Source: Bacteroidetes bacterium GWF2_33_16 (lineage in GTDB: Bacteria > Bacteroidota > Bacteroidia > Bacteroidales > UBA12077). From it: DNA of 64,000 bases. The notes beneath the pieces were generated by a model. The model was not told where the DNA came from and ran no database searches. It saw only the letters and a list, made by a program, of their open reading frames with translations. Positions 25,972-33,077 of the stretch are shown here, piece by piece. The stretch spans positions 1 through 64,000 of the forward strand of contig MEOE01000013.1 in NCBI GenBank assembly GCA_001768565.1. Direction: 5' to 3'. Position 1 is the first letter of the stretch; each line of letters opens with the position of its first letter. The position numbers and the translations under genes were made by a program.

Positions 25972-26733
25972 TTATTTCGATTCTAACTGCTGAAGAATTT
26001 TTAATGCTTCATCAACATGCTTTGTTGCCTGAGATTGAGAATTGAACATATAAATAACAGTTCCCGATTTATCAACTATATATGTCACACGGCCAGGCAA
26101 CAATCCAAAGAGATTTGAAGGAACACCAAATAGCTTACGAATGGTATTTCCTTCATCACTAAGCAATGTATAAGTTAACCTGTACTTTTCTGCAAAATCT
26201 CTATGACTCTCGACCGATTGACCACTTATACCAATAACTTCGGCATTTGCCTGTTTAAATACTTCAAACTGATCCTGAAAATAACAAGCTTCGGCAGTGC
26301 AACCTGGAGTATCATCCTTTGGATAAAAATAAATTACCAGATTCTTTTTGCCCAAAACGGAGTCTACCTTAAAAAGATTTCCATGTTGATCAGGCAATTC
26401 AATAAGAGGCAATTGATTACCTATTTCTACTTTTTTCATATTGGTATTTGTTGAGTTACTATCATTAAATAAAAAGTACAATATGCTTAATACAGCATAA
26501 ATTGCAAGATAAAATCTATAAAAATTCCTAAATTTAATATAGGTACTATTCTCTGGATAAATGTTTCCAAACAAGGCTTTTATCTCTTTCCAAAAGACTG
26601 GTTTTAGATTAATTGCCCAATGGTTTGTTTGATATACGAGTTTTCTAAATTTACTTCGATAGAGTGATAGTGGTAAACCCCAAACAATAAAAAGGATTAA
26701 CCAAATATGATTTAATACGAAATCCATTAGCAA
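25972..26733 (-). CDS. Membrane-anchored Bcp-type peroxiredoxin
   Basis: Residues about 100-253 form an AhpC/TSA thioredoxin fold with the peroxidatic site FYPKDDTPGCTAEAC (C145 and C150, the Bcp spacing) and GISGQSVESHRDFAEKY. Unlike usual Bcp (about 155 residues), it has a roughly 95-residue N-terminal extension with two hydrophobic segments (about 9-23 and 74-89) and a basic helix between them, so it is tethered to the membrane. It reduces peroxides, probably near membrane lipids. Its start follows the DUF1295 stop with no spacer, pointing to a functional pair. Confidence 0.86.
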   Translation of the reverse strand: MLMDFVLNHIWLILFIVWGLPLSLYRSKFRKLVYQTNHWAINLKPVFWKEIKALFGNIYPENSTYIKFRNFYRFYLAIYAVLSILYFLFNDSNSTNTNMKKVEIGNQLPLIELPDQHGNLFKVDSVLGKKNLVIYFYPKDDTPGCTAEACYFQDQFEVFKQANAEVIGISGQSVESHRDFAEKYRLTYTLLSDEGNTIRKLFGVPSNLFGLLPGRVTYIVDKSGTVIYMFNSQSQATKHVDEALKILQQLESK

Positions 26734-27519
26734 TTATTTTTTGGGAAACCAGGGTACAAAAGCACTTGTTTTTTCGATGTAGTCTTTGTATTCAGGTTTT
26801 GTATATTTTAAACTACGCTCCAGCAAAGCAACACCTGACACTTTTATAATTAATAATGTCATTAATAGTGAGCCTAATACCGGAAAATAACTACCCGATG
26901 CAACAGAGAATAACCCGTAAGCCCACCATACCGTTGAATCGCCAAAATAATTCGGATGTCGGGTATACTTCCAGAAACCAGTGTTCAATATCTTTCCCTT
27001 ATTTGCAGGGTTGGATTTAAAAACGGTCATTTGATAATCACCTCCTGCTTCAAAAGTAAAACCAATAATCCACACAGTAATTGCAGCATAATCGAAAAAA
27101 TTAAGGTTTTCGGTACCAGAAAAATATTGTGCTGCTAGCAAAGGAGCAGAAATAAGCCATGCTAATATTCCCTGCAACAGGAAAACCTGAAAAAAACTAA
27201 TCCACCAATAACGATGCTCACCATAGTCTTTTCTGAATTTCTGGTATCTAAAATCTTCTTCTTTTCCAAGATTCCTCCATCCTAAAAAAAAGGACAAACG
27301 CATACCCCAAATAAAAACTAAAGTTGTAAGTATAATTTTTCGTATTTCAAGACCATCAGTTTGAAAGTAATACCAGACAGCAGCAAACACGAAAGCTATT
27401 CCCCAAAAAGGATCAACAATACTTGCATTTTTTATCGATATACTTACCAACCATAGAATAGTCATAAGTATCATAATAATTAAAAATCCATATAAATAAA
27501 TCTCAACAAAACTCATCAT
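26734..27519 (-). CDS. DUF1295 / steroid 5-alpha-reductase-like membrane protein
   Basis: 261 residues with about seven hydrophobic segments. The family hallmarks are present: IVDPFWGIAFV near residue 38, RLSFFLGWRNLGKEEDFRYQKFRKDYG, and the C-terminal GFWKYTRHPNYFGDSTVWWAYGLF, the NAD(P)H-binding region shared with isoprenylcysteine methyltransferases and sterol reductases. It is probably a lipid-modifying reductase or methyltransferase; the substrate is unknown. It lies 11 bases after the DAK2/DegV fusion gene and directly abuts the membrane peroxiredoxin. Confidence 0.85.
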   Translation of the reverse strand: MMSFVEIYLYGFLIIMILMTILWLVSISIKNASIVDPFWGIAFVFAAVWYYFQTDGLEIRKIILTTLVFIWGMRLSFFLGWRNLGKEEDFRYQKFRKDYGEHRYWWISFFQVFLLQGILAWLISAPLLAAQYFSGTENLNFFDYAAITVWIIGFTFEAGGDYQMTVFKSNPANKGKILNTGFWKYTRHPNYFGDSTVWWAYGLFSVASGSYFPVLGSLLMTLLIIKVSGVALLERSLKYTKPEYKDYIEKTSAFVPWFPKK

Positions 27520-27530
27520 AATAGCAGTTT

Positions 27531-29327
27531 TTATTCGTACATAAATGCAACAGAAGCGGCACCAATTCCAGCATTTGCACTAATTACAGGTGAAATATTT
27601 ACAAAGGATACTGGTTCTTTTTGTGAAATTGCCTTCATTTTATTTGAATACCATTGGGCTGCATCGGGATTATTTGCATGTAATATGATATAGTTCCAAA
27701 CAGGTCTGTTGCTTGTAATATCCTTCACATGTTTAATAACCTTTTCCATGTTTGATTTCTGATTATATGTCTTACCAAAAATCATTGATTTTCCATCTTC
27801 ATCCATGGAAACAATTGGATTTACATTAAGTAAACCGGCAATTATCCCCTTCAATGGTGAAACACGGCCACCACGAACCATATATTTTAAGGTTTTAACA
27901 CTTACAAAAATACGGCTGTCCTTTACCCATTTTTCAGTATTCTTTACTATATCTTCAAATTTTTGTCCAGATTCAATAGCCTTAGCTGTTCTTAAAACAA
28001 TTAACCCAATTGCGCCAGAAACATTTTTAGAGTCGATTACTGCAATTGGTTTACCAAACTCATTGCTAACTTTTTCGGCTGCTTTTTTACTATTAAAAAA
28101 TGTTCCACTAAATTTACTTGTAAGATGAATCGCTATTATGGCATCGTAATGCGATGCCAGATGCGAATATACATTGCGAAAAGCAACTTCATTAATTTGA
28201 GCTGTTTTAGGATAGCCTTTAGATTTATTCAAGTGTTCATAAAACTGTTCGGGTTTAATAGTTACCTTATCAAGATAATGATTATCACCCATATAAATAT
28301 TAATTGGTAATGAATGGATTTGGTAATACTCCATTAAATCATCTGATAGATCGCAAGCAGAATCAGTTACCAAAGCTATATTCCACTTACGTTTATAAAC
28401 TACTTCGCTCTGCCTGAGCATATCATCAGCTTTTTGAAAAGTAATGGTTCCAAAATCCTTAAGGTTGTTAAATAAGACCTCAGGATGATTTGTATGAACA
28501 TGTATACGAGTAGTTTTTGAAGTACCTGCTACAACTACCGAGTCACCATGCTGTTGAATAAAGTTGGAAAGTGTTTTGTGATCTAACGAAACATTTTTTA
28601 TCATAGCTTCTGTGCAAAAACGATACTCAACAATCTCGGGAATATGCTCTTCTACTTTACTAAAAATATCATTTTCTGCTTTAATCTGAAGAAACTGTTT
28701 TAAATTTTTAGCACTTAAAAACTCAATAATTCCTTCGATAAAATAAACAAATGCATTTGCTCCTGCATCAACAACATTTGCTTTAGATAAAACATCAAGT
28801 TTCTGCTTAGTTTCAGCCAATGCTTTCTCTAATATAGCTTTTGATTTAAGAAACAACTCATTAAAATCGACAAATTTAGTTCTGTTTGAATCGAGAAAAT
28901 GAGCCCAATCTTTTATTATGGTAAGCATTGTTCCTTCTACCGGATTTGCAACTGCATCATATACATAACGTACAGATTTATTTATGCTGTCGATAAACTG
29001 ATTTATTGTAATTGTATGCAAATCGCCGGTTTCGTTACTCACACCATATAAAAACTGGGCAAAAATAATACCTGAGTTTCCACGTGCATTTACAAGAGTC
29101 GTTTCGGCAATCAAGTCAACAGTCACTTTATATGATCTGTGTGGCTTTATCGCTTCAATAACTGCACGAATTGTTGAAGCCATATTCGAACCAGTATCAC
29201 CATCGTTAACGGGGAAAACATTAATTTTATTAAGCCTTACCTGGTTTTCAATTATTTTTTGAGCACCTGCAATAAAGGTATAATAAAGCCTTCGTCCGTC
29301 AATTTCTGAAATGGGTTTCATTTGCAT
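27531..29327 (-). CDS. DAK2-DegV fusion, fatty-acid-kinase-like
   Basis: The N-terminal DhaL/DAK2 kinase domain (about 1-200) has the Mg-ATP motif NDGDTGSN with D42 and D44, and NARGNSGIIFAQFL. A middle FakA-type domain (about 205-310) ends with THVHTNHPE-like text (TRIHVHTNHPEVL). The C-terminal DegV/FakB fatty-acid-binding domain (about 315-598) begins ALVTDSACDLSDDLM. In Firmicutes FakA (kinase) and FakB (acyl carrier) are separate; here they are joined, so kinase and substrate carrier are one polypeptide. It likely phosphorylates exogenous fatty acids for phospholipid synthesis. Confidence 0.88.
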   Translation of the reverse strand: MQMKPISEIDGRRLYYTFIAGAQKIIENQVRLNKINVFPVNDGDTGSNMASTIRAVIEAIKPHRSYKVTVDLIAETTLVNARGNSGIIFAQFLYGVSNETGDLHTITINQFIDSINKSVRYVYDAVANPVEGTMLTIIKDWAHFLDSNRTKFVDFNELFLKSKAILEKALAETKQKLDVLSKANVVDAGANAFVYFIEGIIEFLSAKNLKQFLQIKAENDIFSKVEEHIPEIVEYRFCTEAMIKNVSLDHKTLSNFIQQHGDSVVVAGTSKTTRIHVHTNHPEVLFNNLKDFGTITFQKADDMLRQSEVVYKRKWNIALVTDSACDLSDDLMEYYQIHSLPINIYMGDNHYLDKVTIKPEQFYEHLNKSKGYPKTAQINEVAFRNVYSHLASHYDAIIAIHLTSKFSGTFFNSKKAAEKVSNEFGKPIAVIDSKNVSGAIGLIVLRTAKAIESGQKFEDIVKNTEKWVKDSRIFVSVKTLKYMVRGGRVSPLKGIIAGLLNVNPIVSMDEDGKSMIFGKTYNQKSNMEKVIKHVKDITSNRPVWNYIILHANNPDAAQWYSNKMKAISQKEPVSFVNISPVISANAGIGAASVAFMYE

Positions 29328-29460
29328 AAATTAAAATCAAAGAATAAATCTATAAATATTTTCTCAAAATGAAATGATAAAAACAATATCTAATTTGATT
29401 AATACAAATAAAACAGTCAATTGTTCACTTATTTATCACATATGATAAACATAAGTATAA

Positions 29461-30513
29461 TTATTTATTATCTGAATAAAACTTATAAATTGTTTTGTGA
29501 TGATAATGATCTTCAGGAATAAGTATTGCTGATGGAAAATCGGGCAGATTTGGTGAGTTAGGAAAAAACTGTGGCTCCAATGCTAATCCCGATCGTTCTT
29601 TGTAAAAACCATTTTTACCTTGGATTTTTTCATCACCAAAATTTCCACTAAAAAACTGGAGGCCGGGTTTTGTGGTGTAAATTTCTATATCTCTTCCCGA
29701 AGATGATTCAGAAAGAATTGCTGCCAGCGAAAGCCTATCGTTCGATTTATTTAAAACCCAGTTATGATCGTATCCGTTTCCATATTTTAATTGAGGATGA
29801 TTTTTTTCAATATCTAAACCAATTCTTTTGGATACTCTGAAATCAAAAGGAGTATTTGCAACAGGTAAAAGCTCACCTGTTGGTATTAATGAGGAGTTAA
29901 CCTCAGTAATAAAATCAGAGTTTATTTGCAGCGTATGACCTAGAATAGTTGTGCTTCCTTCGCCCTGTAAATTAAAATAGGTATGATGGGTTAAATTTAC
30001 GGCTGTTTCTTTTGTTGTAAGAGCCTTATAATCTAACCTCAGCTCATTAGTATCAGTTAATTCGAATGTAACAGATACATTTAATTTACCCGGAAATCCC
30101 TCTTCTCCATCCTCTGAACAATAGGTCATTTTTATACTATTTCCAACTTGTTCTATTTCCCATATTTTTTTATCAAATCCCTGAAAACCACCATGAATAG
30201 TATTTTCACGATCATTTTGGCTTAGCAAAAATTCTATACCATTAATTGTGAATTTACCATTTGAAATTCGGTTTGCATATCTACCTATGATACAACCCAT
30301 AAAAAATTTATCATTCAGATACTCATCAATGGTATTGTATCCAAGAACAATATCCTGAAAAGTTCCATATTTATCAGAAGTTTTCAAAGAAACAATTCTG
30401 GCTCCAAAGTTTGTTAGTTTTACTTCGATTCCATTTTTATTTTTGAGTGTAAAAAGGCCAATTTGTTTTCCTTTATAATGCCTACTGAATTGGTCTTCAG
30501 AAATTAATTTCAT
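29461..30513 (-). CDS. galM: Aldose 1-epimerase (mutarotase)
   Basis: 350 residues, normal length. Conserved blocks: VLGYNTIDEYLNDKFFMGCIIGRYANRI, ENTIHGGFQGFDKKIW with the substrate-binding His, LTHHTYFNLQG with the catalytic His region, NGYDHNWVLN, and GLALEPQFFPNSPN with the catalytic Glu. No signal peptide, so it is cytosolic. It interconverts alpha and beta anomers of galactose or glucose. The start overlaps the HAD phosphatase stop by 17 bases. There is no gal operon around it, so its sugar is not fixed by context. Confidence 0.93.
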   Translation of the reverse strand: MKLISEDQFSRHYKGKQIGLFTLKNKNGIEVKLTNFGARIVSLKTSDKYGTFQDIVLGYNTIDEYLNDKFFMGCIIGRYANRISNGKFTINGIEFLLSQNDRENTIHGGFQGFDKKIWEIEQVGNSIKMTYCSEDGEEGFPGKLNVSVTFELTDTNELRLDYKALTTKETAVNLTHHTYFNLQGEGSTTILGHTLQINSDFITEVNSSLIPTGELLPVANTPFDFRVSKRIGLDIEKNHPQLKYGNGYDHNWVLNKSNDRLSLAAILSESSSGRDIEIYTTKPGLQFFSGNFGDEKIQGKNGFYKERSGLALEPQFFPNSPNLPDFPSAILIPEDHYHHKTIYKFYSDNK

Positions 30514-31141
30514 AAACCTCAGTTAAAGATTCGATTAGTTTTACATTTCCATTTAGCCTAAACCGATTAAGGTTTTGGTGTCCATTTTTTACCAAAATAC
30601 TATTACAACCAATAGCCGATGCCACTTCGTAATCATGATATGTATCACCAATAAAAACAACCTTTTCTACATCAATTTTTGAACTTTGCATATAATTTAA
30701 TGCATTCTGCAACTTGCTCTTAGCATGAATATTGTTTAAACCAATAACTGTATCGAAATAACCTTGAATATTATGCTGCTCGATCTGGTTCTCTAAATTA
30801 GTTTGTTCTGAAGCTGAGACTATAATCTGTTTAAAAGTTTCTGTTTTGAAATGCTCCAAAGCTTTTAAAACTCCTATCTGAAGAGGAGAATTAATAGAAT
30901 GCATTTTATAAAGGTTAATGTATTCAATAGAGAGTTCTTCAAATGATTCTTTGGCAAAATCAAACCCAAGCAAATTGTAATAATCCTGAACAGGAAAAGT
31001 AAAAATATCTAAATACATTTGACTATTTATGGCTTTTTTATTTCTGCGTTCCAACATTATATTTATTGAATCAACGCATGCTTCCACATCATTTAGCAGA
31101 GTACCATTCCAATCCCAGACAATTAATTTTTGCTTTATCAT
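30497..31141 (-). CDS. HAD-family phosphatase (phosphoglycolate-phosphatase-like)
   Basis: 214 residues. Motif I is VWDWNGTLLND (nucleophile D in DWNGT), motif II is IIVSASE, the lysine of motif III is in HAKSKLQNALNY, and motif IV is VFIGDTYHDYEVASAIGC. A four-helix cap lies at about 20-85. The motif I variant DWNGT rather than DxDGT is typical of a subgroup of these phosphatases. Substrate is not deducible; phosphoglycolate or a sugar phosphate is likely, the latter suggested by the overlapping epimerase gene. Confidence 0.88.
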   Translation of the reverse strand: MIKQKLIVWDWNGTLLNDVEACVDSINIMLERRNKKAINSQMYLDIFTFPVQDYYNLLGFDFAKESFEELSIEYINLYKMHSINSPLQIGVLKALEHFKTETFKQIIVSASEQTNLENQIEQHNIQGYFDTVIGLNNIHAKSKLQNALNYMQSSKIDVEKVVFIGDTYHDYEVASAIGCNSILVKNGHQNLNRFRLNGNVKLIESLTEVYEINF

Positions 31142-31166
31142 TTTTAATGGTTGTCCGATTTTTAAT

Positions 31167-31739
31167 CTAAACTTTTATATGGCCCCAGTTCTCACCAGTT
31201 TTTATACGGTGAAGTTGCATTTCAGAAACACCAAACTGCCGGGCAATAATCTTTAAGCGTGTTCTTCTATTAGGATCTAAAAGCTTTTTCTTTAATAATT
31301 TCACTTGCGATTCGGTTAGCTTTGAGTAAGAAGGCTTTTCTTGTTTTTTATTGTCAAACCAATCGGACTTAAATTTTTTCCAATGGTCAAATCGTTCCCG
31401 ATGAGTACCCCATTTAAGATTTTGATAGTAATTGTTGGTTCTATTGTAATCAATATGCATTACTATATTTTGATTCTCCAACGGTGGATCAAGAAAATAC
31501 TCAGCAACGAGTCTATGAATATAATTACTTAAGACTTTCCTGTTTTTATCTTTGTACTGCAATGCCTTATAGCCTTGCGAAGAAATAAGTTTAAGCAATT
31601 GTCCATTCTCACTATCTTTAGTAAAGCTTACTATACGTCCATAGTTTGAAATCTTGTACTTATACTTCTCGTCCGCATTTTTAAGTACTAATAATTTCCA
31701 CTCTTCATTCCAGAAGCTTTTATTCTTACCCTTTATCAT
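31167..31739 (-). CDS. NUMOD4/HNH endonuclease-like protein
   Basis: 190 residues. An N-terminal NUMOD4 module (WKLL...YKISNYGRIVSF, about 11-37) precedes an HNH domain (about 75-115) with IHRLVAEYFLDPP and VMHIDYNRTNNYYQNLKWGT, keeping the expected H, N and N-L-W residues. The C-terminal 50 residues hold a helix-turn-helix (LKIIARQFGVSEMQLHRIKTG). This is the architecture of phage and group-I-intron homing endonucleases, but no intron, intein or phage gene is visible. It may be a domesticated or stray mobile nuclease. Confidence 0.82.
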   Translation of the reverse strand: MIKGKNKSFWNEEWKLLVLKNADEKYKYKISNYGRIVSFTKDSENGQLLKLISSQGYKALQYKDKNRKVLSNYIHRLVAEYFLDPPLENQNIVMHIDYNRTNNYYQNLKWGTHRERFDHWKKFKSDWFDNKKQEKPSYSKLTESQVKLLKKKLLDPNRRTRLKIIARQFGVSEMQLHRIKTGENWGHIKV

Positions 31740-31807
31740 ATATGCAAAAATACGATTTTTTGTTTAAATTGCAGGCTACTAACCAATATAAACAAGTTAT
31801 GAGACAA

Positions 31808-32380
31808 ATGAAATACTCAGTTCTATTGCTTTTATCTATCGCAATTCTCGGAGCATGTTCCCAAAGGCAAAATAAAAAAGATGAAATTACTCAAACCCCT
31901 AATAATCAAGTTGAATTTTTTAAGCATTTTAAAAAACTTGAAGGTAGAAGGTATGCTGGAAAAGAGATTTTTATTGCTGAAGGAAAAGATAGTTGGGCTG
32001 CGTTAGAACTGGAAATATATGTAAGAGAATATACTGATACTATAATTTATATACCTTTTCGGGTTGGTGACAATAAATCACGAACATGGATGATTATTAT
32101 GGAAAAAGGAAACAAACTGCGTTTTCGCCACGATCACAGACATGAAGATGGTACACCTGAAGATCTAAATTTATATGGCGGATATGCCACTGAAGAAGGA
32201 ACTTCGATTAAACAATTTTTTCCTGCTGATGAATTTACTTGCAAGATGCTTGATAGAATTCGTGATAACGAATGGATTGTTGAGTTTTCTGAAGATTTAA
32301 CAAAATTTTATTATAGCCTAAGAAAAAAGGGAGAACTCATTATTACTGTTGAATTTGATCTTTCAACTCCTGTTGAATAA
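31808..32380 (+). CDS. Lipoprotein of unknown function
   Basis: The frame opens at 31742, but a good signal peptide begins at the ATG at 31808 (MKYSVLLLLSIAILGACSQ); an alternative ATG lies at 31799. The lipobox is LGAC. The mature protein (about 170 residues) is mostly beta strand, with a conserved-looking block FKKLEGRRYAGKEIFIAEGKDSW, a His-rich segment RFRHDHRHEDGTPED and a C-terminal FYYSLRKKGELIITVEFDL. It might be a lipid- or ligand-binding barrel. The upstream neighbour is divergent. Confidence 0.65.
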   Translation: MKYSVLLLLSIAILGACSQRQNKKDEITQTPNNQVEFFKHFKKLEGRRYAGKEIFIAEGKDSWAALELEIYVREYTDTIIYIPFRVGDNKSRTWMIIMEKGNKLRFRHDHRHEDGTPEDLNLYGGYATEEGTSIKQFFPADEFTCKMLDRIRDNEWIVEFSEDLTKFYYSLRKKGELIITVEFDLSTPVE

Positions 32381-32399
32381 TTAGTAACTTTTTATAAAT

Positions 32400-32439
32400 A
32401 ATTTATCCGCTATTAGAGAACTATTAGCGGATAAATTTT
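32400..32439. terminator. Bidirectional terminator
   Basis: AATTTATCCGCTA (32400-32412) pairs with TAGCGGATAAATT (32425-32437), a 13-bp stem with a 12-nt loop and TTTTG on the plus strand. It lies between a convergent lipoprotein and DUF6515 gene. Confidence 0.8.
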
Positions 32440-32461
32440 GAATCCAATTATTGATTCTTAC

Positions 32462-33007
32462 TTAATTTGAACTTACTACTTCGTACAACACTTCACCATT
32501 TTCGTCAATAAATGCCTTATAGTAAGTACCTTCAAATTCGTAGTAAGTATTATTATCAATAATTACTTTCTTATATCCATCGGGCAATGCATCAACAATT
32601 GCTCCTACAGGGGGGGCAACAGTAATGTAATCATCATTAACAGATCTTACGTAATATGTTCCATAGTAATAAAAGTACCTTCTTCCACCAATTACAAAGT
32701 GAACAGTACCATTTGGTAGTGTTCTTACTCTCACTCCAATAGGTGCTCTAACAATTACATAAGTATCGCCATATGGGCGATAATATATACCAGAATGATA
32801 ATGATAATTTATTCCGGAATGACGCAATAAAAATGCACCTTTAGGAACAACTTTGTATTTATATCCCCAGTGTGGTAAATCTCTGTATCGATGATTTGGC
32901 GCATGCCTTTCGCGATGATGATTATGCCCTGGTTGTGCCTGAATTGCAGTTATTGATAAACTTAAAACCACAGCAGCAATAATTCTAAAAATATGTATTG
33001 TTTTCAT
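32462..33007 (-). CDS. DUF6515 exported protein
   Basis: 181 residues with a signal peptide (1-25, ending AIQAQ). A His/Arg-rich segment follows (HNHHRERHAPNHRYRD), then two repeats of a strand-rich unit: YVIVRAPIGVRVRTLPNGTVHFVIGGRRYFYYYGTYYV and YITVAPPVGAIVDALPDGYKKVIIDNNTYYEFEGTYYK. This tandem unit is typical of DUF6515 of Bacteroidota. The fold suggests an SH3-like repeat; the His-rich patch could bind metal. Function unknown. Confidence 0.82.
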   Translation of the reverse strand: MKTIHIFRIIAAVVLSLSITAIQAQPGHNHHRERHAPNHRYRDLPHWGYKYKVVPKGAFLLRHSGINYHYHSGIYYRPYGDTYVIVRAPIGVRVRTLPNGTVHFVIGGRRYFYYYGTYYVRSVNDDYITVAPPVGAIVDALPDGYKKVIIDNNTYYEFEGTYYKAFIDENGEVLYEVVSSN

Positions 33008-33077
33008 GGCTTCTTAATTTTATATAAAATACTAACTTAATAAAATCAAGATTTGTGCCAAAAATGCAACAGTGATA

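Noticed and set aside
31167..31739. HNH gene as part of an intron or prophage
   Set aside because: Flanking genes are intact metabolic genes and no intron, integrase or phage structural gene is seen.
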